Source of the DNA: Sphingomonas yabuuchiae
Lineage (GTDB): Bacteria; Pseudomonadota; Alphaproteobacteria; Sphingomonadales; Sphingomonadaceae
Length of the DNA stretch: 64,000 nucleotides
Assembly: GCF_001477495.1 (NCBI RefSeq)
Contig: NZ_LDTF01000007.1
Coordinates: 186,001-250,000 of the forward strand
Direction of reading: 5' to 3'
The notes beneath the pieces were generated by a model. That model was not told where the DNA came from and did no database searches. It saw only the letters and a list, made by a program, of their open reading frames with translations. A program made the position numbers and the translations under genes. Shown one piece after another: positions 43,287 to 50,499 of the stretch. How positions within the stretch are numbered: position 1 is the first letter of the stretch; the number at the start of each line of letters is the position of its first letter.

Positions 43287-43395
43287 TTCCAAGCGTCCGC
43301 TATTGGGCGAAAGCAGACCGTCCGCTTATGGGTGGGAAGCGGACATCAGTTTTTGGGGCCAGCAGGCAGCACGAGCAACGTCGGTTTTTGGGCGG
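43287..43395. repeat. TGTCCGC-type intergenic repeat, cluster 3
   Basis: Successive units: GCGTCCGCTATTGGGCGAAA, GACCGTCCGCTTATGGGTGG, GAAGCGGACATCAGTTTTTG and GCAACGTCGGTTTTTGGGCG. They share the TCCGCTnnTGGG / AAGCGGAC core of the other two clusters. They fill the gap between the minus-strand gene at 42,839 and the plus-strand HEPN gene. Confidence 0.7.
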
Positions 43396-43455
43396 CGGTG
43401 TTGCGACAGTGCAAGTATGGCATGATGATCTGCAATACCTTGGCGGGAAAATTAC

Positions 43456-44418
43456 ATGTTTGATCCAAAAGACGTTTATAGGTTTGGCCATTCGTCTCAT
43501 TGGCTTACCAACTGTGACTATGAGACGAGGCTTTCTGAGATTCTGACTGACGAACTTAAGCCTGTCGCTTCTGCGTTCCTTGCTAATATGATGAGAGTGC
43601 GCAGCCTCGGAGGACTGGTTCCAGATATGGCGTACTGGATAAGGATTATGGTGCGCATTGGGGATGTGGCAAAGGTTCGCTTAGGTCGGGAAATCGAATT
43701 GCCGGGTAGAGTTCGGGGCGCAGCTCCGGCTGATGCCGAATTTCAACGTAAATTCGAGGCGGCTTTTGATGAGTGGACGACTATGGCGCCATTATCGGGC
43801 GAAGCTTGGCGGGATGGCTGCGACTTGATGCGCTCGATTGTTGATGCGGACCCCCAGCGCCATGGACTTGGTCTTGAGACGCTGATGTCAGCCGAACTTC
43901 TGGAGACATGGAGCGCAGTCGAGGCAATGGTGAGCGATATTTGGGTTGTAGCACTTAATATCTCGCCCGAGCCCCTAGCAGCTAACTATTTGGGTAGTGA
44001 AAAAAGCTTCCCTGTTCAAATTCTGAGAAAATTTGATTTTAACGTCTCGAATAAAATGGGTGAAATAATCACGTCGATGAACAAGGTGGATATGAATTCC
44101 CTTTCTGGAATAAGGTCTGCATATAAATCTGCTTTTTCTGACAGTAATACAGATGAAATATTTGCCAAATTCGATCCAGATGTATCTCATCTGGAGGCTA
44201 TAAGAAATCTTTTTGCTCACCGAAGCGGTGTTGTGGATCAGAAGTTTTTGAGCAGGGTTCAGAAGTCAGAGATAATCCCAAGATACGAAATTGGAGATCG
44301 ATTTGCCATTAAGGGGGAAATAGTTAGTTTCTATATTGAAAAAAGTGTTCAATTCGCCACCGAATTATTTATTTTCGTAGATAGGTGGCTCTTCGCAAAT
44401 AGGCCTCTGAACAATTAA
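43456..44418 (+). CDS. HEPN-motif protein, putative RNase or defence effector
   Basis: A 320-residue protein of clearly lower GC and different codon use from its neighbours (AT-rich stretches such as 43,975-44,400), so probably acquired. Residues 250-255 read RNLFAH, an exact R-x4-H motif of HEPN RNase domains, in the helix SHLEAIRNLFAHRSGVVD. An earlier helix LLETWSAVEAMVSDIWVVAL carries the acidic residues often seen in HEPN four-helix bundles. HEPN proteins are common toxins and abortive-infection effectors. The first 130 residues match nothing I know. The XRE gene follows after 42 bp. Confidence 0.7.
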   Translation: MFDPKDVYRFGHSSHWLTNCDYETRLSEILTDELKPVASAFLANMMRVRSLGGLVPDMAYWIRIMVRIGDVAKVRLGREIELPGRVRGAAPADAEFQRKFEAAFDEWTTMAPLSGEAWRDGCDLMRSIVDADPQRHGLGLETLMSAELLETWSAVEAMVSDIWVVALNISPEPLAANYLGSEKSFPVQILRKFDFNVSNKMGEIITSMNKVDMNSLSGIRSAYKSAFSDSNTDEIFAKFDPDVSHLEAIRNLFAHRSGVVDQKFLSRVQKSEIIPRYEIGDRFAIKGEIVSFYIEKSVQFATELFIFVDRWLFANRPLNN

Positions 44419-44421
44419 ATT

Positions 44422-44478
44422 CATGAGAGCAGTGGGCAAACATGAGAACAGTGGGCAAACATGAGAGCAGTGGACAAA
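44422..44478 (+). repeat. Three 19-bp direct repeats running into the XRE start codon
   Basis: CATGAGAGCAGTGGGCAAA (44,422), CATGAGAACAGTGGGCAAA (44,441) and CATGAGAGCAGTGGACAAA (44,460) are exact head-to-tail 19-bp copies with one or two substitutions. The third contains the ATG and first codons of the XRE gene. Operator iterons or slippage duplication of the gene start are both possible. Confidence 0.9.
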
Positions 44479-44754
44479 ATCGCGGCCGGGCTGGCCGACG
44501 CTATCGCCTTTGCCGAAGGCGACACGACGCGCGGGCGGGTGGCGGCCCCGCTGGACGTAAAGGATATCCGTAAGGCCACCAAGAAAACCCAAGCGGAATT
44601 TGCCGACACCTATCGCCTGCCGATTGGGACCGTGCGTGATTGGGAACAGAACAGGCGGCAGCCCGACGCGCCAGCGCGGGTTCTGCTCGCCATGATCGCG
44701 GCAGAACCCGATACGGTCGCCCGCCTCATCGGCAAGGCGTCCGTGCATCAATAA
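44461..44754 (+). CDS. XRE-family antitoxin-like regulator, orphan
   Basis: A 97-residue helix-turn-helix protein. The DNA-binding part (DIRKATKKTQAEFADTYRLP and IGTVRDWEQNRRQPDAPARV, about 35-75) and the N-terminal AGLADAIAFAEGD resemble HigA/NadS-type antitoxins that normally follow a RelE-like toxin. No RelE/HigB gene precedes it; the HEPN gene does. Its last 7 bp overlap the end of the first prophage gene on the other strand. The start lies in the third 19-bp repeat. Confidence 0.82.
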   Translation: MRAVDKIAAGLADAIAFAEGDTTRGRVAAPLDVKDIRKATKKTQAEFADTYRLPIGTVRDWEQNRRQPDAPARVLLAMIAAEPDTVARLIGKASVHQ

Positions 44755-46349
44755 GGCTGGATCGCACCCGTCTGGGTCTGCCCGGAATAGGGCGAGGCGA
44801 CCGTGTTGGGGATGCCCGCCGGGATCGTGACATTGCGGTAGTAGATCGTCCCGCCCGGCCCGGCACCGTTGACGTTATTATAGGCTCCCAAGGCGTAGTT
44901 CATCGGCCCCACGACGGTGAGGCCATCAACCCATACCTTGGTCGTCTGTGGACCTGTTTCGTCATAATAGCCCGCCGCGACCGCGACGGCCGCCAGCTTG
45001 GCACTGGTCGATAGCGGCTTGACCAGCCCACTGGCCTCTTGCACCGCGCGGGTGGACGGCCCGACCGTCAGCCCGAGCCGCCAGCTTCGTGCGTCACCAA
45101 TGTCGTGCACCGCTCTGTTGGTATTATAGCGGTACACGGTGTTGACGCTGACCCCGATCGAATGCCGGTGCTGCGTCGACGAATTGGCGCTGCCGTCGTT
45201 CGTGGTCTGGGCAAAGCCGCCCCATTCCGCGATCGTGTCCAATTCGTACCAGATGAAATACCCGTTTTCGGTGCCCTCGGTCCCGGTGCCGAACGCATCG
45301 ATCGCATAATCCGAAATGACGCTGCGTTCCCAGACCACCGACCCGGCTGTGGTGAACAGGCTCGCGCCATTGATCACATAGCCCTGATAGGTGTCGACCA
45401 TCGAGATTGCCCAGGTCGACCTATTCGGCCAGCCGTTCAGCTGGAAATACCCACCCCACTGGTCGACCTGCCGCATGTAGAGCGAGAAATTCAGGTCGGT
45501 GCCGATCGCCAGATAAAGCTGGCGGCCGGTGGCACTGATATGCAGATCGGCGTCGGGCGCGCGGCCGTCCGACAGGCGAACCCAAATCTTCTTGTTCGTC
45601 GTGTCGAGAAACATGGCTCCCTTGCCGAAGGTGTCGGCCGCCATGTTAATTTCGGCCAGCGGATTGGCGACATTCGCGACGCCATCGGGCGGCACGGTCA
45701 GCAAGCCCAACGGCCTGCCGAAGCGGTTGGAATATTTTTCGTCCCAAGCCTGCCTGTCGACCGGCTGCGTCGTATAGGTCGCCACGTAGACGCGCGGGTC
45801 GCTGGTCACGGTGAAGCTGGGCAGCGTTGCCTCGTGGCTCGAAATCACCTGCGCCGCCCGCGAAAAGCGCCCGTCCGATGCGGGCAGCGGATTGCCCGCA
45901 CTGTCGCACGGCTCGATGACCAGATTGCGTGCGCCCAGCCATGCGCCGAAGTCGTCGGGGATGTTCGACGCATCGACACTGGTCGAGCGATAGACGCCCG
46001 CCTGCGCCAGCACCCGCACGACTTGCGCCGTCGTCTGGGCACCGGCCCGCACCATGCCCTGTCGCAGGCTCCGGCACCTGTTCGCCCAAGACAGGCAATC
46101 CTTGGTGTTGTCGCCACCCGGCCCGACATAGACTGTCACGGTAGGCGTCGGCCGCCGCGTCGTCACGTCGAAGGTGTGGCGGTAGACACCGCTCGGCGAG
46201 CGGATGACGGTAAAGGGCGGCGTATGGCCGAACCCGCTGGGCGGCGCGGGCACGGTCGTGCCGACCAGCTGCCCGCCGCCCAGCGGTACGGTCTGGGCGA
46301 TGGCTGGCGACGACAGCGCCGCCGCCAGCAGGATCAAGAGCGCGCGCAT
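44748..46349 (-). CDS. Exported prophage protein, possible beta-helix
   Basis: A 533-residue protein with a signal peptide (MRALLILLAAALSSPAIAQ). The mature part is rich in Gly, Ser, Thr and aromatic residues; segments such as TPTVTVYVGPGGDNTKDCLSW and RNLVIEPCDSAGNPLP resemble the start of right-handed beta-helix glycan-binding or lyase proteins. No catalytic motif is identified. It is the last gene of the late operon, and the ATG overlaps the upstream stop by one base. A signal peptide is unexpected for a virion tail protein. Confidence 0.7.
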   Translation of the reverse strand: MRALLILLAAALSSPAIAQTVPLGGGQLVGTTVPAPPSGFGHTPPFTVIRSPSGVYRHTFDVTTRRPTPTVTVYVGPGGDNTKDCLSWANRCRSLRQGMVRAGAQTTAQVVRVLAQAGVYRSTSVDASNIPDDFGAWLGARNLVIEPCDSAGNPLPASDGRFSRAAQVISSHEATLPSFTVTSDPRVYVATYTTQPVDRQAWDEKYSNRFGRPLGLLTVPPDGVANVANPLAEINMAADTFGKGAMFLDTTNKKIWVRLSDGRAPDADLHISATGRQLYLAIGTDLNFSLYMRQVDQWGGYFQLNGWPNRSTWAISMVDTYQGYVINGASLFTTAGSVVWERSVISDYAIDAFGTGTEGTENGYFIWYELDTIAEWGGFAQTTNDGSANSSTQHRHSIGVSVNTVYRYNTNRAVHDIGDARSWRLGLTVGPSTRAVQEASGLVKPLSTSAKLAAVAVAAGYYDETGPQTTKVWVDGLTVVGPMNYALGAYNNVNGAGPGGTIYYRNVTIPAGIPNTVASPYSGQTQTGAIQPY

Positions 46350-46804
46350 CACGGAATCCTCGACAGAAGGGCATTGCAGCCCGTGGTGCCCGACACGGTG
46401 GCATCGACCACCGCATTTGCGCCCAGCGACAGCAGGGAGCCGCCACCGCTATCGGCCGCCGTCTTGCTGGTCAGCGGCAGCATGGTCAGGCCATCCGGCC
46501 CGAGAAACCGCACGGTCAGAGTTCCATACCCGGTGCACGACTGGACCAGCACATAGCTACCTCCATACACCACGACCGGCGCGGCCGTGACGTTGCCCGC
46601 GACCAGCTGCACCGTCTCTTGCTTGGCGGCCGTGGGCAGCGGCGCGGCCGTGCTGACCGCGACACAGGTGCCGTCACCCTGCACGGCACATGGGGATTGC
46701 ATCGGCGCAAATCCGGCCGGGGCCTGTGCGGACCCGGCCCGTTGCCCGATCGCGGCCGATGAACAGGCGAGCGCCACCGCGCCCGCCAAGAGGCAGGTTT
46801 TCAT
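46349..46804 (-). CDS. Small exported prophage protein
   Basis: A 151-residue protein with a signal peptide (MKTCLLAGAVALACSSAAIG). The mature part has four Cys (SPCAVQGDGTC, VQSCTGYG, GTTGCNAL), likely in disulphides, and a beta-rich domain (GGSYVLVQSCTGYGTLTVRFL). AAGGA precedes the ATG at 46,804. It is coupled to the 533-residue exported protein gene, which suggests a joint function outside the cytoplasm. Confidence 0.68.
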   Translation of the reverse strand: MKTCLLAGAVALACSSAAIGQRAGSAQAPAGFAPMQSPCAVQGDGTCVAVSTAAPLPTAAKQETVQLVAGNVTAAPVVVYGGSYVLVQSCTGYGTLTVRFLGPDGLTMLPLTSKTAADSGGGSLLSLGANAVVDATVSGTTGCNALLSRIP

Positions 46805-46823
46805 ATTCCATCCTTTCGATTGG

Positions 46824-47174
46824 TCAGCAGCCCTTGGGGGTGGCTCCCGTGGAGAAAATCGCGCGAAGGCATTCGCGCTCATGGGCGACGGCTACCGCGC
46901 GGCCATTGCCCCTCTCAACCGCGCCGATCGCCTCGGCCAGGCGCTCCACGATTTCGAGGAAAATGGCCTGATCGATCGTCATCAGCTTGCCCGAAGGCTT
47001 GGCCGTCAACGGCTCCAGCCGCTCGGTCCGGGTCAGATCAGTGGGCAGCGCTGGCGGGACCGGCCGCTCGGTTCGCGCGATCAATGCCCGCGTTAAGGCT
47101 GGCGCGCACGCTGTCGACAGGAGCGGCAGGCACAGGATCGCCGCCCCGAGCTGGAGGGACTTGGGATATCGCAT
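46824..47174 (-). CDS. Outer spanin-like lipoprotein (Rz1 type)
   Basis: A 116-residue precursor with lipobox LLSTAC (Cys23), then a Pro-rich segment (RPVPPALPTDL). Its first 137 nt lie inside the 3' end of the inner-spanin gene in another frame, the standard Rz/Rz1 overlap. It would link the outer membrane to the inner spanin and fuse the membranes at lysis. It is longer than typical Rz1, with a helical C-terminal part and Cys near the end. Confidence 0.75.
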   Translation of the reverse strand: MRYPKSLQLGAAILCLPLLSTACAPALTRALIARTERPVPPALPTDLTRTERLEPLTAKPSGKLMTIDQAIFLEIVERLAEAIGAVERGNGRAVAVAHERECLRAIFSTGATPKGC

Positions 47175-47433
47175 TTCGCAGATCCTCTATGGTTTGACGG
47201 ACTAGGCGATCGGACAGCGCATCAGCGCGGGCCGTGCGGGCGGCGATCGTCGCGGTGCTGGTCGCGGCCGTCCGTTCATCACTGCGCGCCTCGGCTACCC
47301 GTGCGCCGTGATCCTTTTGGGCTTCCGCCGTCACATGATCGGACCCCGCGCCGCGCCCGGTGATGAAGGCCAGCACGATCAGGCCGACGACAACGGCCGC
47401 GACCACCAGCCACGCAACGCCGCGCGCCTTCAT
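47038..47433 (-). CDS. Inner spanin-like protein (Rz type)
   Basis: A 131-residue protein with one N-terminal TM helix (WLVVAAVVVGLIVLAFITG) and a long Ala/Arg/Glu helical periplasmic part likely to form a coiled coil. The ATG overlaps the lysozyme stop by 4 bp (ATGA), and the next gene, a lipoprotein, is nested in its 3' end. This is the classic lysis-cassette order: holin, lysozyme, Rz, Rz1. Confidence 0.78.
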   Translation of the reverse strand: MKARGVAWLVVAAVVVGLIVLAFITGRGAGSDHVTAEAQKDHGARVAEARSDERTAATSTATIAARTARADALSDRLVRQTIEDLRNAISQVPPARGGDPVPAAPVDSVRASLNAGIDRANRAAGPASAAH

Positions 47434-47978
47434 TGCCAGCGTCCCGTCTGGCACATCCGCGCTTCGCGTTGGCGGCGGGTGACAAGGCCGGGAAGCTCGC
47501 AATACAGCTTGCCCTTTGCGTTTCGGGTGCACCGCGCCCCCGCGATCGGCTTTGGCACCTGCGCCATCACGATATAGCCGATGAAGGCCTTGCACCCCTC
47601 GGCCCATCGCCCTGCCGCGAAATGCGCCGCCATCGGCGACTTGCCCCACCATCCCGGCCCGGCATTGTAGTGAAAGTCACCGGCCGCCGCCAAAGCCTGC
47701 GGGTTTTCGACCAGTCGCGGCGTCGCCTCGGCAGCGGCCATCATATGCTCGGCCAATTCGCTGTGCAGCCAGACGCGGCATTGCTCCCGCGTGGCCGTGT
47801 CACCCGGCTTCACGTCAGTTGTTCGACCGTTACAGATCGTCCAGATGCGCGCCGGGTCCTGATAGGCCTTCAGCCGCAGGCCCTCCGATGCATCGGTCAG
47901 CGGCAGGGCGATGGGCAGCGCCACAGCAACAGCCGCCGCGATGGCCGCGCCGATCGCGGTCTTAGCGCGGCGCTGCAT
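47430..47978 (-). CDS. GH24 phage lysozyme with N-terminal signal-anchor
   Basis: A 182-residue muramidase. The catalytic E-8aa-D-5aa-T arrangement of T4-type lysozymes is exact: Glu32 (ASEGLRL), Asp41 (YQDPAR) and Thr47 (WTICNG). The N-terminus RRAKTAIGAAIAAAVAVALPIALPL is an Ala-rich weak hydrophobic helix with a preceding basic patch, as in SAR endolysins that leave the membrane when the holin acts. Its start overlaps the holin stop by 17 bp. Confidence 0.92.
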   Translation of the reverse strand: MQRRAKTAIGAAIAAAVAVALPIALPLTDASEGLRLKAYQDPARIWTICNGRTTDVKPGDTATREQCRVWLHSELAEHMMAAAEATPRLVENPQALAAAGDFHYNAGPGWWGKSPMAAHFAAGRWAEGCKAFIGYIVMAQVPKPIAGARCTRNAKGKLYCELPGLVTRRQREARMCQTGRWQ

Positions 47979-48210
47979 CGCCCGACCCCTTCTGTCGCAT
48001 CACGCGTACCACCAAGGCCGCAATCGTCAGGGCAAGGCCAATTTCCTTGGCATTGGGGATCAGTGCCTGAACCTCGGGTGGCAGAGCCGCCCAGATCGCC
48101 AGCGCCTGATCCGGGGCTGCCAGCAGGAACGCGAAAATCATGGCCCCGAACGCGGACACGCGAACGGACCACCAGCGCCACGATTGGCGCCAGTCGGCAA
48201 TCAGCTTCAT
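47962..48210 (-). CDS. Phage holin-like membrane protein
   Basis: An 82-residue protein with two hydrophobic segments (VSAFGAMIFAFLLAAPDQALAIW and IGLALTIAALVVRVM), a Trp/Arg-rich N-terminus (WRQSWRWWSVR) and a basic tail. The size, topology and position directly before lysozyme fit a class II holin. Confidence 0.82.
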   Translation of the reverse strand: MKLIADWRQSWRWWSVRVSAFGAMIFAFLLAAPDQALAIWAALPPEVQALIPNAKEIGLALTIAALVVRVMRQKGSGDAAPR

Positions 48211-48258
48211 GGTCTAAATCTCCAGTCGGAGGGTTCGACGGCAACCGGCCGTCAGCGG

Positions 48259-48510
48259 TTACGCCTGATCGTAAATGGCGCGGATGCCGCGCTCGCCGCG
48301 CATCAGGGCATCTTGTTCAAGGCTGGCGTCCGCTGCCGCCACCAATTCGTTCATGAGGGGGGAGGATGCGGGCGGCGGATACGCCTCCCGCAGGACGATG
48401 CCGATCGCCACCGGCCGGGAAGCACGCCGCCCCGCGACCATTTTCTCGGCCGGGGCGGTGCACATCAGCACCCAACTGATGACGATCATCATGACGCCGC
48501 CTTCGATCAT
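48259..48510 (-). CDS. Small membrane-associated prophage protein
   Basis: An 83-residue protein. The N-terminal hydrophobic stretch (GGVMMIVISWVLMCTAP) could be a TM helix or signal; the rest is helical with many acidic residues (LMNELVAAADASLEQD). The ATG overlaps the upstream gene (ATGA). No family recognised. Its place just before the holin suggests a lysis or host-takeover accessory. Confidence 0.55.
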   Translation of the reverse strand: MIEGGVMMIVISWVLMCTAPAEKMVAGRRASRPVAIGIVLREAYPPPASSPLMNELVAAADASLEQDALMRGERGIRAIYDQA

Positions 48511-48752
48511 CGCCGCGCCCCCTTGTCGGGTGCAAGCACCTCCAGCTTGGCTTCAATCCGCGCCGTGCGCGTATCGATCGAGCGCAGCAGTTCGACGCGC
48601 TGTTCCAGAAGGTCGAGACGGCGCGTGTTGTCGTGCAACTCCCGAATGAAGCCTCCCCCGGTCAGCAGCGCGCCCGCCAGAAAGCCAGCGAGCGAGATGA
48701 CCGGAATCCAGTCCTTCCAGCTTGGCGAGCCGGGTACGGGCGGGTCAGCCAT
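48507..48752 (-). CDS. Membrane-anchored coiled-coil prophage protein
   Basis: An 81-residue protein: one TM helix (WIPVISLAGFLAGALLTGGGF) followed by a charged coiled coil (LDLLEQRVELLRSIDTRTARIEAKLE). This resembles small phage proteins often found beside holins. The start lies 5 bp upstream of the stop of a 22-codon ORF on the same strand. Function unknown. Confidence 0.65.
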   Translation of the reverse strand: MADPPVPGSPSWKDWIPVISLAGFLAGALLTGGGFIRELHDNTRRLDLLEQRVELLRSIDTRTARIEAKLEVLAPDKGARR

Positions 48753-48813
48753 TTCGCACGCGCGCCCACAGGTGGCGCGGGCCGATCGGCCCGCGCCGGA
48801 TGGCTTCGGTCAT
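48745..48813 (-). CDS. Possible 22-residue micro-ORF
   Basis: ATG at 48,813 with AAGGA 8 nt upstream opens a 22-codon frame (MTEAIRRGPIGPRHLWARVR, then NG). Its TGA overlaps the start of the next gene, as in translational coupling. The strong ribosome-binding site and the tight junction between the esterase gene and the 81-residue gene support translation. The peptide is basic and Arg-rich. Confidence 0.45.
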   Translation of the reverse strand: MTEAIRRGPIGPRHLWARVRNG

Positions 48814-48855
48814 GGGAAAAATCCTTATCTGGCGGGTCGGGAAGAACGTGGGCCT

Positions 48856-50487
48856 TCAGGCCAGTTCAATAATGATGTCGTCGAGGTCCATCGTCGTGCC
48901 TTCCTCGGTGGACTTGACGATAAGCGTGGTTGCACCCGCCGCAGCGACGAAGGTGGCCGATTTTGTGCCATTCGCATCAAAGCCGATCCGAATCGTCTCG
49001 GAACTGCTGCCCTCGGTTCCAAAGACGATCATGCCCTTGACTACATTGCTAAGCGTGGCCGTAATCTTGTATTGCTGCCCCGCGACCAGACTGATGTTGG
49101 CGTGCTCGGAATAGGTCCATTGCGGAACAGCGTTCAGGTGCATCTTGCCGCCGCTGATTGTGAAGCCGTCGCGTAGGAGCCATCCGGCTGCCGTCGAAAA
49201 CGTGCCGTTCTTGAGGATCGGCGCAGGGCCACTATTCTCGGTTGTGAAGCCGACCGGCGCGGTTTCCGGCCCGGACCCGCCGCTATTGAGCGCCCGAACC
49301 TGGACGGAGAAATTCGTCTGCGCCGTCAGGCCCTCGATCGTCTTGCCATTGGGCAGCGCCTCCCACGACCCCACGCCATTCAGGCGATATTGGTAGCTGG
49401 TCGCGCGTGCGGCCGCATTGAACGTCAGCGTCACGGAGGTGGAAGTCGTGCTGGCGACGGCGAATCCGGTGACCGCGCCCGGCATGTCCTGTGCGGGACT
49501 GCCCAGGGCGTCCAGATCGGCGAAGCGGTCGCCAAGCTGGTACAGACCCGCCTTGCTGTAATGCGTCTTGTCCGCCTCGATCGGCAGGCCATCCGTGTTG
49601 ACCAAGATCGTTGGGCCGCCGGGGCTTGCCGAGACGACCTGATCCTGCGCCGCGCGGACGGTCGAGGCCCTGTTATTGGCCTGCGCGCCCATCGCGTAGT
49701 CCACAAAGGTCTGGCTCAATCGGGCGATATAGATTTGCGCGCTAGGCCCGACCCGCCAGCCGTCATCGAGATCGCGCATCCCGCGCAGCAGCGCTGTCAG
49801 ATTGGTGGCATAGGCGTCCGCCCACAGGGGGATTGAAGTGTCATTCTCGCCCTGCACCCATCCGACCAAGCGGATGATGGGATCATATCCAGCCGCCTTG
49901 ATCGCCGCCATCGCGTCGCGGACATGGGTCCGGGTCCGCGCATAAAGCTCATCTTGGCTTTGCACATTCCAATCGAGCGTCGCCTGACCATCGTCAGAGC
50001 GATAGATCATGGTCCCGCCCATCGCGTATTTGACGATGAAATGCGGGATGCGCGGATAGGCCGCGCGGAACCGCTGCGCATAGCGCAGTTCGGCCGCCCA
50101 TTCGCCAGTCGGATTGCCCTTGCTGTAGCCCGCGAACGTGTTGGGCAGGTACGGCCGCAGGCCATCAACCTTGTGATAGGCCATGGTCAGCGGGTCAGCG
50201 ACATAATCGGTTGTTCGGTCCGTGGGCGACCCCACTGCGTTGGACTGGCCCGCCCAGATCGTCACGATGGCCGGGACAAGCACGCGATTGGGATTGGCGG
50301 CGGTAATCCGCGCGGGCGACGGAACATAGATCACCGACCCGTCATCCTGCGTGAATGGATAGGTGCCGTCACCTTTCGGGCCGCCGGTCGCCGCCCCGCT
50401 TGCCCAATCGAGCACTTCATTGCGGGTGGTCAGCATCAGCGTCGTTGCGCGCAGCAGTGCGGCCGTCGCAGCGGTAAAATCACTCAT
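48856..50487 (-). CDS. Tail-associated SGNH esterase with fibronectin III domain
   Basis: A 543-residue protein. After an N-terminal virion-attachment-like part, residues about 72-330 form an SGNH/SASA-type hydrolase: GQSNAVG (Ser82), GWVQGENDT (about 209-217) and an acid/base pair Asp306/His309 in EADKTHYS. Such enzymes remove acetyl groups from surface glycans. Residues about 338-425 look like a fibronectin III domain (VTGFAVASTTSTSVTLTFN), and the last 115 like a jelly-roll carbohydrate-binding module (WTYSEHANISLVAGQQYKIT). It follows the tail-tip gene and is probably the receptor-glycan deacetylase of the virion. Confidence 0.8.
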   Translation of the reverse strand: MSDFTAATAALLRATTLMLTTRNEVLDWASGAATGGPKGDGTYPFTQDDGSVIYVPSPARITAANPNRVLVPAIVTIWAGQSNAVGSPTDRTTDYVADPLTMAYHKVDGLRPYLPNTFAGYSKGNPTGEWAAELRYAQRFRAAYPRIPHFIVKYAMGGTMIYRSDDGQATLDWNVQSQDELYARTRTHVRDAMAAIKAAGYDPIIRLVGWVQGENDTSIPLWADAYATNLTALLRGMRDLDDGWRVGPSAQIYIARLSQTFVDYAMGAQANNRASTVRAAQDQVVSASPGGPTILVNTDGLPIEADKTHYSKAGLYQLGDRFADLDALGSPAQDMPGAVTGFAVASTTSTSVTLTFNAAARATSYQYRLNGVGSWEALPNGKTIEGLTAQTNFSVQVRALNSGGSGPETAPVGFTTENSGPAPILKNGTFSTAAGWLLRDGFTISGGKMHLNAVPQWTYSEHANISLVAGQQYKITATLSNVVKGMIVFGTEGSSSETIRIGFDANGTKSATFVAAAGATTLIVKSTEEGTTMDLDDIIIELA

Positions 50488-50499
50488 GAAGGTTTCTCC

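Noticed and set aside
44461-44754. XRE gene as half of a complete RelE-type toxin-antitoxin pair
   Set aside because: No RelE/HigB-like reading frame is present upstream or downstream; only a possible link to the HEPN gene remains.
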